A DNA stretch of 64,000 nucleotides from Clavibacter nebraskensis NCPPB 2581. Its GTDB lineage: Bacteria > Actinomycetota > Actinomycetes > Actinomycetales > Microbacteriaceae. Positions 1 through 7,521 of the stretch are shown here, piece after piece; position 1 is the first letter of the stretch, and every line of letters begins with the position of its first letter. The translations under genes were made by a program, and so were the position numbers. Location: assembly GCF_000355695.1 (NCBI RefSeq), contig NC_020891.1, positions 1,116,001 to 1,180,000 of the forward strand, given 5' to 3'. Below the pieces are notes generated by a model. That model did no database searches. It was not told the origin of the DNA and saw nothing but the letters and a program-made list of their open reading frames with translations.

Positions 1-33
1 TCCGGCCCGGCTCGGGTGCACGGTTCGGCCCTG

Positions 34-39
34 TACCGT
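34..39 (+). promoter_or_regulatory. -10 element, leaderless promoter
   Basis: TACCGT lies six bases before the GTG at 46. It fits the TANNNT pattern seen before many genes here and implies a transcript that begins at or near the start codon. Confidence 0.5.
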
Positions 40-45
40 CGAGGG

Positions 46-768
46 GTGAGTGTGCACCTGGTCGGAGGCGGCCTGTCGGATGACGACACCCCCCTCCTCG
101 CGCGGTTCCTGTCCGAGGCGACGACGAGGGCGACCGCTGCCGCCCGGCTGGAGCCGGCCCGCATCGCCGTGGTCCTCGTCCACGACGGCCTGGGTGCCGA
201 GTGGTTCGACCAGTACGCCGCCGCGCTCCGTGCCGCGGGCGCCTGCGAGCCCGTCGCGGTGCTCGCGCCCGAGGGCGGATCCATCGAGGTCGCGCAGCTG
301 CAGGACGTGGACGGCATCGTCGTCGGCGGCGGGCTGACCCCCGCGTACCGCCAGGCGCTCGAGCCGGTGTTCGGCGAGATCCGCCGCCAGGTCACCGCCG
401 GGGTCCCGTACCTCGGCTTCTCCGCGGGCGCCGCGGTCGCCGCCGAGACCGCCATCGTCGGCGGCTGGCGCATCGGCGCCGTCGAGGTCGTGCAGGAGTC
501 CGCGAGCGAGGACCTCGACGAGGTCACCGTGGAGCAGGGCATCGGCCTCATCGACGTCGCGGTCGACGTGCACGCCGCCCAGTGGGGCACCCTCACCCGG
601 CTCATCGCAGCGACGGAGGCCGGGCTCGTCGAGGGCGGCGTCGCCATCGACGAGGGCACCGTGCTCATCGTCGGCGAGGGCCAGCTCGTCGTCGAGGGGC
701 GCGGCAGCGTCTGGTCCGTCATCGGCTCGGAGACCGGCGTCACCGTCAGCTCCGCCGGCGCTTCCTGA
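46..768 (+). CDS. Peptidase S51 / cyanophycinase-like hydrolase
   Basis: A 240-residue protein with a class I amidotransferase-like fold, of the peptidase S51 group (peptidase E and cyanophycinase relatives). No signal peptide or membrane segment is visible, so it is probably cytoplasmic. The nucleophile elbow GFSAGAA (residues 124-130, Ser126) has the GxSAGA form of S51 serine hydrolases and follows a VGGG turn at about 93-96. I chose the GTG at 46 over the in-frame GTG at 16 because a -10 hexamer sits six bases before 46. The stop lies ten bases before ung, so the two are probably cotranscribed. The substrate is unknown; dipeptidase or cyanophycinase activity is inference from the family. 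Confidence 0.75.
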   Translation: MSVHLVGGGLSDDDTPLLARFLSEATTRATAAARLEPARIAVVLVHDGLGAEWFDQYAAALRAAGACEPVAVLAPEGGSIEVAQLQDVDGIVVGGGLTPAYRQALEPVFGEIRRQVTAGVPYLGFSAGAAVAAETAIVGGWRIGAVEVVQESASEDLDEVTVEQGIGLIDVAVDVHAAQWGTLTRLIAATEAGLVEGGVAIDEGTVLIVGEGQLVVEGRGSVWSVIGSETGVTVSSAGAS

Positions 769-778
769 TCCACCGCCC

Positions 779-1465
779 GTGGCGCTGACCCTGCCCGAGC
801 TCGTCGAGCGCGGCCTCATGGACGCCGGCTGGGCCGACGTGCTCGCGCCCGTCGCCGACGACATCGCGCGCATGGGGGAGTGGCTGCGCGCCGAGGTCGC
901 CGCCGGCCGCCCCTATCTCCCGGCGGGCGACCGCGTGCTGCGGGCGTTCCAGCAGCCGCTGGCCGACGTGCGCGTGCTCATCGTCGGGCAGGACCCGTAC
1001 CCCACGCCCGGCCACCCCGTCGGCCTGTCCTTCTCGGTCGAGCCGGACGTGCGGCCCGTGCCGCGGAGCCTCGTCAACATCCACCGGGAGCTCCGGGACG
1101 ACCTCGGGATCCCGACGCCGGAGCACGGCGACCTCACCGCGTGGACCCGCAGCGGCGTGCTGCTCCTCAACCGCGTGCTCACGGTGCGGCCGGGCGCGCC
1201 CGCCTCGCACCGCGGGAAGGGCTGGGAGGCCGTGACGGAGTGCGCGATCCGCGGGCTGGCGGCGCGCGGCGGTCCGCTCGTCGCGATCCTCTGGGGCAAG
1301 GACGCGGGATCGCTCGCGCCGCTGCTCGCCCCCGTGCCGTCGATCACCTCCGTGCACCCGAGCCCGCTGTCGGCGTCGCGCGGGTTCTTCGGCTCGAGGC
1401 CGTTCAGCCGGGCGGACGCGCTCCTCGCCGAGCAGGGCGCGGATCCGGTCGACTGGCGGCTCTGA
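779..1465 (+). CDS. ung: Uracil-DNA glycosylase
   Basis: Removes uracil from DNA as the first step of base-excision repair. The 228-residue protein carries the family 1 hallmarks: water-activating loop GQDPYP (70-75, Asp72), the uracil-stacking Phe in LSFSV (about 85), the LLLN strand ending at Asn131, and the minor-groove loop HPSPLS (193-198, His193). Length is normal. The GTG start follows the upstream hydrolase stop by ten bases with no separate promoter visible, so it is probably the second gene of a two-gene transcript. Confidence 0.95.
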   Translation: MALTLPELVERGLMDAGWADVLAPVADDIARMGEWLRAEVAAGRPYLPAGDRVLRAFQQPLADVRVLIVGQDPYPTPGHPVGLSFSVEPDVRPVPRSLVNIHRELRDDLGIPTPEHGDLTAWTRSGVLLLNRVLTVRPGAPASHRGKGWEAVTECAIRGLAARGGPLVAILWGKDAGSLAPLLAPVPSITSVHPSPLSASRGFFGSRPFSRADALLAEQGADPVDWRL

Positions 1466-1506
1466 GACCGCATCGCGGGTTCCGGCCGAGCGCGCCGCGG
1501 TCCCCG

Positions 1507-1512
1507 TAGGAT
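1507..1512 (+). promoter_or_regulatory. -10 element, leaderless promoter
   Basis: TAGGAT is six bases before the ATG at 1519 of the acetyltransferase gene, the standard leaderless spacing in this window. Confidence 0.5.
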
Positions 1513-1518
1513 CGCGGC

Positions 1519-2208
1519 ATGCTCGAGGAGGAATACCAGCGGCGGCGCCGCCTGCCCGCCCACCTCCGGAAGCCCGCGCCGCCGCTGCCCGTCTTCTCCT
1601 ACGAGATCCGTCCCGCGACGATGTCCGACCTCCCGGACATCCGCGAGATCTACAACCACTACGTCATGAACAGCACCGTCACGTTCGACGAGACGCGCAT
1701 GACGCTCGCCCGGTGGCGCGGCCGCTTCAGCCAGCTCGAGCGCATGGGCATGCCGTTCCTGGTGGCTGTCTCGCCGTCGGGCCAGGTGCTCGGGTACGCG
1801 CTCGTGGAGCCGGTGGGGAACCGGCGGTCGTCGCGCACGACGGTGGAGGACTCGATCTACCTCGGCGCGGCGTCCACCGGCAAGGGCCTCGGGCGCGCGC
1901 TCCTGGTGCCGCTCGTCGACGCGTGCCGCGAGGCCGGGATCCGCGAGGTCATCGCCGTCATCGCGGATCAGGGCGCAGACGCCTCCATCCGGCTGCACGC
2001 GTCGCTCGGCTTCACGGAGAGCGGGCGGATGGGCCGGGTCGGCTGGAAGTTCGGGCGCTGGCTCGGCACGGTCACGATGCAGCTGACGCTCAAGCCGACG
2101 GCGCAGCCGGGCCGGTGGGCGCGCGCCATGCGGCCAGCGACGCCTGCCGCTGCCGCTCCCCGTCCCACCACGCCCGCTCCCGCTCCCGCCGCTCCTCCTT
2201 CGCGGTGA
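1519..2208 (+). CDS. GNAT-family N-acetyltransferase
   Basis: A 229-residue acetyltransferase resembling phosphinothricin-type GNAT enzymes, which acetylate amino groups of small molecules from acetyl-CoA. The domain spans roughly residues 28-190, with the acetyl-CoA pyrophosphate loop GKGLGRA at 121-127 and the late HASLGF motif near 160. After about residue 192 the protein becomes Ala/Pro-rich; this tail is encoded by bases that also encode, on the other strand, the end of the CPBP protease gene (overlap 2090-2208). The tail may be a readthrough of a lost earlier stop and is probably not catalytic. The substrate is unknown. Confidence 0.8.
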   Translation: MLEEEYQRRRRLPAHLRKPAPPLPVFSYEIRPATMSDLPDIREIYNHYVMNSTVTFDETRMTLARWRGRFSQLERMGMPFLVAVSPSGQVLGYALVEPVGNRRSSRTTVEDSIYLGAASTGKGLGRALLVPLVDACREAGIREVIAVIADQGADASIRLHASLGFTESGRMGRVGWKFGRWLGTVTMQLTLKPTAQPGRWARAMRPATPAAAAPRPTTPAPAPAAPPSR

Positions 2209-3241
2209 GAGGGCGGGGCGCGACCGTCTGGACGCGGTGACGGCGGGCCCACCAGCCGGTGAGGAGCGCGGATCCCAGCACGACGACCATCGGCAGCAGC
2301 ATGAACGGGCCGCCGTTGCCCGCGCTGCGGTCGAGGCTCTCGGACATCTGGCCGAGGAGCGCCGTGGGGAGGAACAGCAGCGTGTTGTTGAGCGCGTGGA
2401 TCAGCACGGGCGCCTCGAGGCCGCCGGTCATGCGGGCGGAGATGGTCGCGGAGATGCCGAACACGAAGTAGTAGGCGATGAGCCACGGGTCCTCGGCGAG
2501 GTGGGCGAGCGCGAAGAGGGAGCTGGAGACCAGCGCCCCGACCACGAGGGCGACCCGGGTGCTCCGGAACCAGGATCCGACCGAGCGCTGGACGAGGCCG
2601 CGGAAGCCGTACTCCTCGCCGGCGGACTGCAGCGGGGTCGTGAGCAGGATGATGACGAGGAACGCGACCACCTCGCCGTCGACGCGGATCTCGCCTGAGG
2701 GGTCGAGCGCGAACATGACGCCGATGTAGACGACGAAGACGGGCACGATCACGAGCGCGACGCGGCCGAGCCAGCGCCAGCGGAACCGGCCCGCGATGGA
2801 GGACATCGCGCCCATGCGCACGCCGAAGAGCCAGCGCTGCAGGAGCATCGAGACGGGGATCAGGGCGGCGAGCGACAGGTTCGTGGCGAGCATGATCACG
2901 GGCGTCATGGTCTCGAGGGACGACGCGTCCGTCGGGTCGAGGCGGCCGGTGAGGAACTCCACGGCGTAGGCGACGAGGCCGAAGACGAGCGACAGGCCGA
3001 AGAACGCGACGGCGCCGAGCACGAGCGCGAGGATCCCGCGCCACGGGCCGCCGGTGTCCCGGAGTCCGTGGTGGTAGGGGGCGGGCGGGCGCTCGGGGAG
3101 CGGCGGGAGCTCGGGCGGGGTGGCGCCGGGGATCCCGGCCGCCGGGGGAGCGCCGGGGTCGACGGGTGGCGCGACGGGCGGCGCGACCGGCGACCACGAG
3201 ACGGGGGCGGGTTCGGGGACGGTCGGCTCCTGTGCGCTCAT
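2090..3241 (-). CDS. CPBP-family intramembrane glutamic protease
   Basis: A 383-residue integral membrane protein of the CPBP (CAAX protease and bacteriocin-processing, ABI) family. A Pro-rich cytoplasmic N-terminus (1-58) precedes about eight hydrophobic segments. The catalytic motifs are present in order: EExxxR (Glu209, Glu210, Arg214), FxxxH (Phe243 to His247) and HALNN (282-286). Bacterial members act in maturation or self-immunity, but this one has no bacteriocin gene nearby, so its substrate is unknown. The ATG at 3241 is preceded by a TACCGT hexamer six bases upstream on the minus strand. Its 3' end overlaps the acetyltransferase gene tail-to-tail by 119 bases. Confidence 0.85.
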   Translation of the reverse strand: MSAQEPTVPEPAPVSWSPVAPPVAPPVDPGAPPAAGIPGATPPELPPLPERPPAPYHHGLRDTGGPWRGILALVLGAVAFFGLSLVFGLVAYAVEFLTGRLDPTDASSLETMTPVIMLATNLSLAALIPVSMLLQRWLFGVRMGAMSSIAGRFRWRWLGRVALVIVPVFVVYIGVMFALDPSGEIRVDGEVVAFLVIILLTTPLQSAGEEYGFRGLVQRSVGSWFRSTRVALVVGALVSSSLFALAHLAEDPWLIAYYFVFGISATISARMTGGLEAPVLIHALNNTLLFLPTALLGQMSESLDRSAGNGGPFMLLPMVVVLGSALLTGWWARRHRVQTVAPRPLTAKEERRERERAWWDGERQRQASLAAWRAPTGPAAPSA

Positions 3242-3247
3242 GCCGCT

Positions 3248-3253
3248 ACGGTA
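3248..3253 (-). promoter_or_regulatory. -10 element, leaderless promoter
   Basis: On the minus strand this reads TACCGT, six bases before the ATG at 3241 of the CPBP protease gene. Confidence 0.5.
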
Positions 3254-3368
3254 CGCGGGGCGGCTGCGCCGGGGATCCACCCGAGGGCGGAGGGCACACG
3301 GCGGAGGGGCCCCGAGCTCGGCCGTCGCCGCGCGGCCGCGTACGGTGGACGGGACGAGAGGCGCAGCC

Positions 3369-3590
3369 ATGCAGCAGGAGCAGCACGAGGACCAGGGGCA
3401 CGGCGAGGCCCGCGACGCCGACTTCGCGGAGAAGCGGCACGAGCAGCTGACGACGGCGCCGAAGGCCGTGGAGTCGGACGCGGCACCGCGCATCGACGTG
3501 ACCGAGGAGGAGGGCGGCGTGACGCGCATCGACGTCGCGGAGACGGCGTCGGTGCGGCCCGGGAGGACGACGCCGGCGCGCGAGTCGTGA
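3369..3590 (+). CDS. Small acidic hypothetical protein
   Basis: A 73-residue, highly charged protein rich in Glu, Asp, Gln and His, without membrane segment or recognisable domain. It begins at an ATG after a purine-rich stretch (GAGAGG) and is preceded by a possible -10 hexamer TACGGT at 3341-3346. Its TGA stop overlaps the GTG start of the epimerase gene (GTGA), which suggests translational coupling and supports it being real. No function can be assigned. Confidence 0.5.
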   Translation: MQQEQHEDQGHGEARDADFAEKRHEQLTTAPKAVESDAAPRIDVTEEEGGVTRIDVAETASVRPGRTTPARES

Positions 3591-4597
3591 GTGACGACGT
3601 GGCGCGCCCCGGCGCCGCGGCGGCACCGCGCGACGTGCTCGTGCTCGGCGGCACGGCCTGGATCGGCCGGCTCGTCGCGGAGCGGCTGGCGGCGCGCGGC
3701 GACCGGGTGACGTGCCTGGCGCGCGGGACCGGCGGATCCGTACCCGCGCTCACGCGGTTCGTCGCGGCCGACCGCGACCTGCCCGACGCGTACGCGGCCG
3801 TCGCCGGCGCGGACTGGGACGAGGTCGTCGACCTCACCTCCTCGGCGCAGCACGCGCGCGAGGCCGTCGCGGCGCTCGCCGACCGGGCCCGGCACTGGAC
3901 GCTCGTCAGCACCGTGTCGGTGTACGCGTCCTTCGCGCGCCCGGGCGAGGACGAGACGGCGCCGCTCGTCGAGCCCGTCGACCTCGAGGAGTACGGCCAG
4001 GCCAAGGTCGCGGCCGAGCGGGCGGTGACGGCGGCGCTCGCCGGACGGCGCATGATCGTGCGGCCCGGCCTCATCACCGGGCCCGGAGACGACAGCGACC
4101 GGTTCAGCTACTGGCCGGCGCGGTTCGCGCTCGCGGGTGACGGGCCCGTGCTCGTGCCGGAGACGACCGGACGCCGTTCGCAGGTGATCGACGCGCGCGA
4201 CCTCGCCGACCTGGTCGTCGACGTCGGGGTGCGCGCGCTCGACGGCGTGGTCGACGCGGTGGGGGAGACCGTGTCGCTGGCGGACGCGCTGGGGCTCGCG
4301 GCCGAGGCGGCGGGATCCACCGGCGAGCGGGTGGTGGCGACCGACGCGCAGCTGGCGGATGCCGACGTGCGGCACTGGGCGGGACCGCGCTCGCTGCCCC
4401 TGTGGCTGCCGGGCGAGGCCGCCGGGATGCTCTCCCGGAGCGACGCGGGGATCCGAGCGCTCGGCGTCCGGCGCCGCCCGCTCGCCGAGACGATGCGCGA
4501 CGTGCTCGCCGACGAGCGGGAGCGCGGGCTCGACCGGCCACGCGCATCCGGCCTCACGCGCGACGAGGAGCTCGAGGTCCTGGCGACGCTCGGCTGA
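3587..4597 (+). CDS. NAD-dependent epimerase/dehydratase family protein
   Basis: A 336-residue extended short-chain dehydrogenase. The Rossmann entry GGTAWIGR at 21-28 is the GGTxxIG variant typical of nucleotide-sugar epimerase-like reductases, and Tyr136 with Lys140 (YGQAK) forms the catalytic pair. The C-terminal half is a less conserved substrate region. The GTG start overlaps the stop of the small acidic gene by four bases. A strong hairpin follows the stop and also serves hxlA from the other side. The substrate is unknown; an isoflavone-reductase-like or sugar epimerase role is possible. Confidence 0.8.
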   Translation: MSDDVARPGAAAAPRDVLVLGGTAWIGRLVAERLAARGDRVTCLARGTGGSVPALTRFVAADRDLPDAYAAVAGADWDEVVDLTSSAQHAREAVAALADRARHWTLVSTVSVYASFARPGEDETAPLVEPVDLEEYGQAKVAAERAVTAALAGRRMIVRPGLITGPGDDSDRFSYWPARFALAGDGPVLVPETTGRRSQVIDARDLADLVVDVGVRALDGVVDAVGETVSLADALGLAAEAAGSTGERVVATDAQLADADVRHWAGPRSLPLWLPGEAAGMLSRSDAGIRALGVRRRPLAETMRDVLADERERGLDRPRASGLTRDEELEVLATLG

Positions 4598-4613
4598 CCC
4601 GCCCCACGCACGA

Positions 4614-4647
4614 GCGCCGCGCCCCGTCGAGGACGGGAGCGCGGCGC
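4614..4647. terminator. Bidirectional terminator-like hairpin
   Basis: Outer arms GCGCCGCGC (4614-4622) and GCGCGGCGC (4639-4647) and inner arms CCCGTC and GACGGG pair fully, with loop GAG and one bulged A. It lies between the convergent epimerase and hxlA genes. There is no T tract, as is common in high-GC actinomycetes. Confidence 0.7.
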
Positions 4648-4664
4648 CCAGGGGAGCGGGTGGA

Positions 4665-5288
4665 TCAGCGGATCGCGGCCCGCAGCTCGGCGGCGGCCGC
4701 GGCCGGGTCGTCGGACGAGTAGATCGCGCCGCCCGCGACGGCGACCACGGCGCCCGCGTCCTGCACGTCGCCGATGGTGCCGGGCTTCACGCCGCCCGCG
4801 ACGGAGAACGCCACGCCGGACGCCTTGCCGGCCTCGAGCAGGTCGCTGAACGTGTAGCCGTCCTCCGCCTGCTCGTCGAGGCCCGCGTGCATCTCCACGA
4901 ACTCGGCACCGAGCTCGGTGACCTCCTTCGCGCGCTTCGCCTTGTCGGGGACGCCGATGAGGTCGACGACGATGCCCTTGCCGTGCTTCTTCGCGGCCGT
5001 GACGGCGCCCGCGATGGTGCTGTCGCCCGCGACGCCGAGGACGGTGACGAGGTCGGCGCCCGCGGAGAACGCGATGTCGGCCTCGAGCTCGCCGGCGTCC
5101 ATCGTCTTCAGGTCGGCGAAGACGATCTTGTCGGGGTGCGCCTCCTTGATCGCGGTGATCGCGGAGAGGCCCTCGGCCTTGATGAGCGGGGTGCCCAGCT
5201 CGATGATGTCGACGTGCGGCGCGGCCTTGCCGGCCAGCTCGAGCGCGTCCTTCGTCGTGAGCACGTCCATGGCTACCTGGAGCTTCAT
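4665..5288 (-). CDS. hxlA: 3-hexulose-6-phosphate synthase
   Basis: A 207-residue TIM-barrel enzyme of the orotidine-5'-phosphate decarboxylase suprafamily. It condenses formaldehyde with ribulose 5-phosphate to give 3-hexulose 6-phosphate, the first step of the ribulose monophosphate pathway. The suprafamily DxKxxD metal/phosphate motif is seen as DLKTMD (59-64), and the N-terminal VAMDVL strand (5-10) and GVAGDST loop are typical. The related 3-keto-gulonate-6-phosphate decarboxylase is the main alternative, but the adjacent hexuloisomerase gene favours this call. It lies 56 bases downstream of hxlB on the same strand and is probably its operon partner, ending at the shared hairpin. Confidence 0.9.
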   Translation of the reverse strand: MKLQVAMDVLTTKDALELAGKAAPHVDIIELGTPLIKAEGLSAITAIKEAHPDKIVFADLKTMDAGELEADIAFSAGADLVTVLGVAGDSTIAGAVTAAKKHGKGIVVDLIGVPDKAKRAKEVTELGAEFVEMHAGLDEQAEDGYTFSDLLEAGKASGVAFSVAGGVKPGTIGDVQDAGAVVAVAGGAIYSSDDPAAAAAELRAAIR

Positions 5289-5344
5289 GGGGTTCCTCTT
5301 CCTGTCGTGATGCGTGGTGGGGTGGGGGATCGGGCGACCGTCGG

Positions 5345-5953
5345 TCACTCGAGGTTGGCGTGACGCGGCCACAGCTCGTCGGCCGAGAGGCCGGACGCCT
5401 GCCACAGCGCGTGGAACACGGCGTCGCCGACCAGTGCGACGGAGAGCTCGAAGAGCCCGCCCGCGTACTGGGCCGAGACCGTGCCGCCGTGGTCCTGCTT
5501 GGCGGCCGCGGGGATCAGCACGGTCACGTCCGCGAGGTCGGCGAGCGGCGAGTCGTCGGCCGTCGTCAGGGCCACGATCCGGGCGCCGACGTCGTGCGCG
5601 GTCTGCGCGGCGCTCACGATGCCGGCGGTGGTGCCGGATCCACTCGCGACCAGGAGGACGTCGCCATTCGAGATCGCGGGCGACGTGGCCTCGCCGACCA
5701 CGTGCGCGTCGAGCCCCAGGTGCATGAACCGCATGGCGGTCATGCGGAGCGCGAGCCCGGAGCGGCCGGCGCCGAGGGCGAAGACGCGGCGGCCGTCGCG
5801 GATCACGCGGGCGGCCTCGTCGAGGCGCGCCGCCAGGTCCGGCTCCGCGAGGGCGCGGGCGACGCGGGCGTTCTCGTCGGAGATCAGGGTGATCGCGGCG
5901 GCGACGTCGACGGGGGCGTCGCCGGTCGGGCGGGGATGCGTCGTGTTCGTCAC
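5345..5953 (-). CDS. hxlB: 6-phospho-3-hexuloisomerase
   Basis: A 202-residue SIS-domain isomerase converting 3-hexulose 6-phosphate to fructose 6-phosphate, the second step of the ribulose monophosphate pathway. The sugar-phosphate-binding loops GAGRSG (61-66) and SGSGTT (104-109) are clear, and the length is normal for the family. The GTG start at 5953 has a CACGCT hexamer six bases upstream on the minus strand, so it may be leaderless. Together with hxlA it can fix free formaldehyde or, in reverse, supply ribulose 5-phosphate. The divergent LuxR-type gene is the obvious candidate regulator. Confidence 0.92.
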   Translation of the reverse strand: MTNTTHPRPTGDAPVDVAAAITLISDENARVARALAEPDLAARLDEAARVIRDGRRVFALGAGRSGLALRMTAMRFMHLGLDAHVVGEATSPAISNGDVLLVASGSGTTAGIVSAAQTAHDVGARIVALTTADDSPLADLADVTVLIPAAAKQDHGGTVSAQYAGGLFELSVALVGDAVFHALWQASGLSADELWPRHANLE

Positions 5954-5959
5954 AAGTCG

Positions 5960-5965
5960 AGCGTG
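5960..5965 (-). promoter_or_regulatory. -10 element of the hxlBA operon
   Basis: Reads CACGCT on the minus strand, six bases before the GTG start of hxlB, fitting the leaderless pattern. Confidence 0.4.
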
Positions 5966-5989
5966 CTCCTCGCGGCCCGTCCGTGCCGC

Positions 5990-6004
5990 CCACCCGACGG
6001 GTGG
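5990..6004. promoter_or_regulatory. Candidate operator palindrome between hxlB and the LuxR-type gene
   Basis: A 15-base near-perfect dyad with 7-base arms CCACCCG and CGGGTGG around a central A. Related half-sites occur at 6011-6017 (CTACCCG) and 6051-6057 (CGGGTGG). It lies about 40 bases upstream of the hxlB start and so could bind an activator or repressor. Binding by the neighbouring regulator is inference. Confidence 0.5.
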
Positions 6005-6060
6005 ATCCGCCTACCCGTCCGAGCAGGTCGCCGTCGCGTGGGCGGCGGATCGGGTGGGCG

Positions 6061-6066
6061 TACGGT
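6061..6066 (+). promoter_or_regulatory. -10 element, leaderless promoter
   Basis: TACGGT lies six bases before the ATG at 6073. A CGGGTGG half-site at 6051-6057 sits directly upstream and could allow autoregulation. Confidence 0.5.
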
Positions 6067-6072
6067 GGCGGG

Positions 6073-7386
6073 ATGCCGTCCCGGACCCATCCTGTCGATC
6101 CCGCCGCCCGCTCCGCCGCCGACCAGGTCGCCCTCCTCGACGGCCTGCACGACGCGCTCGCCGCCCCGCTGCAGGAGGTCGCCGAGGCGCTGTCCGGCCT
6201 GCTGCAGCCGGTGGTTGCGCATCGCGCCCTCGTGATCTTCACGGAGGACTGCACCGGCCGCCCGCGCAAGAAGGCGGGCGAGCCCGAGGTGGTGGAGAAC
6301 GTGACGATCGCCGAGCTCGACCGGATCCTCGCGAGCCTCGCAGAGGGGTCCGGCGATGCCCGCGGCGACGCCGGCTCCGCCTGGTCCGTCGAGCACCCCG
6401 TCGGCGGCCGCCTCCGCACGGTCGCCGCCTGGCGCGCCGACACGGGCGCGCTCCTCGTGCTCGTGGATCCCGTCGCCGCGCACGACGACGTCCCCGGCGC
6501 CCGCGAGCTGGTGCGCGCGCTATGGCGGAGCGTCGCCCACGGGATCCGGCAGCAGGTCGCCGCGGCGCCACCCGCCTACCTCGCGGAGGCGCGCGCGGTC
6601 TCCTCGGAGCGCGCCCGCGTCGTGTCCGAGCTGGGCGACGCCCACGCCACGACCCTCGAGTCGCTCCTCGCCGTGCTCCGCTCCTCCCGCACGGGCGACG
6701 CGGCCGCCCGCCAGACCGCGGCCGACCTCGCGACCAACGCCATGGTCGAGCTGCGCGCCGCGAGCGACCGCGACCGCTCGCTCGGCGAGGAGCCCGTCGC
6801 GCGCGCCTTCGCCCGGCTCCGCGACGACCTCCGGCCGCTCGTGCGCTTCCGTGACCTCGATGTGCAGTTCGTCGAGCCGCCCGTGGACGGCCGTGCGCTC
6901 CCGGGCGAGGTCGCGCACGCGGGCCGGGCGATCGTGCGCGGCGCCGTGCTCGCGCTCGTCGAGCAGCCGGACGTGACGCGCGTGCGGATCCAGTGGGACT
7001 GCGACGGCAGCAACCTCCTCGTCGGGATCCGCGACGACGGCGCCGGGGCCACCACGGCGGACCTCGACGCGCTCCGCCGCCTCACCGACCGCGTCGCGGC
7101 GCTCGACGGGACGCTCGACGTGACGGCGACGCCGGGCTGGGGATCCGAGATCGCCGTGCGGCTGCCGCTCGACGCGCCGGCCGCGGGCCTCGACGCCGCG
7201 GGGGAGGCGGGGCTCAGCGCGCGCGAGCGGGAGGTGCTCGCGCTCGTGGCCGGCGGATCCCGCAACCGCGCCATCGCGACCTCGCTCGGGATCAGCGAGA
7301 ACACCGTGAAGTTCCACGTCGCGAACCTGCTGCGGAAGATGGGCGCCTCCACCCGGGCGGAGCTCGCGGGGCTCGTGCGCGGCTGA
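6073..7386 (+). CDS. LuxR-type regulator with fused degenerate histidine-kinase core
   Basis: A 437-residue soluble protein. A GAF-like sensory region (about 45-135) is followed by a HisKA_3-like helix pair (about 175-235), an HATPase_c-like ATP-binding region (about 285-368, with the DDGAGA box at 321-326 and a GWGSE turn near 355) and a LuxR/NarL DNA-binding domain (381-437; LSAREREVL start, ISENTVKFHV recognition helix). In HisKA_3 kinases the phosphoacceptor follows an E-L-H-D motif; here it reads ELGDAH (186-191), so the usual His is Gly and autophosphorylation is doubtful. It probably senses a ligand or nucleotide directly. It is divergent from hxlBA, with a palindrome between them, so control of formaldehyde fixation is the likely job. 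Confidence 0.8.
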   Translation: MPSRTHPVDPAARSAADQVALLDGLHDALAAPLQEVAEALSGLLQPVVAHRALVIFTEDCTGRPRKKAGEPEVVENVTIAELDRILASLAEGSGDARGDAGSAWSVEHPVGGRLRTVAAWRADTGALLVLVDPVAAHDDVPGARELVRALWRSVAHGIRQQVAAAPPAYLAEARAVSSERARVVSELGDAHATTLESLLAVLRSSRTGDAAARQTAADLATNAMVELRAASDRDRSLGEEPVARAFARLRDDLRPLVRFRDLDVQFVEPPVDGRALPGEVAHAGRAIVRGAVLALVEQPDVTRVRIQWDCDGSNLLVGIRDDGAGATTADLDALRRLTDRVAALDGTLDVTATPGWGSEIAVRLPLDAPAAGLDAAGEAGLSAREREVLALVAGGSRNRAIATSLGISENTVKFHVANLLRKMGASTRAELAGLVRG

Positions 7387-7448
7387 GGCGACACGGCGGC
7401 ACGACGCCGCAGCGGCACGGAACTGCGCCGCTCGCAGCGGACGCCGGA

Positions 7449-7492
7449 GTTAACCCCACGGAAACCTCGGCTCCGTAAGGTATTAACCACCC
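7449..7492 (+). promoter_or_regulatory. Candidate PHO box (11-base direct repeats)
   Basis: Four successive 11-base units begin at 7449 (GTTAACCCCAC), 7460 (GGAAACCTCGG), 7471 (CTCCGTAAGGT) and 7482 (ATTAACCACCC). Units 1 and 4 share TTAACC exactly 33 bases apart. Streptomyces PhoP boxes are 11-base repeats of a GTTCACC-like core, so a phosphate-starvation regulator is plausible for the nucleotidase gene downstream. The match is by eye only. Confidence 0.4.
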
Positions 7493-7521
7493 GCCGCCCG
7501 CCCGAACGAGGATGTCCCCGC

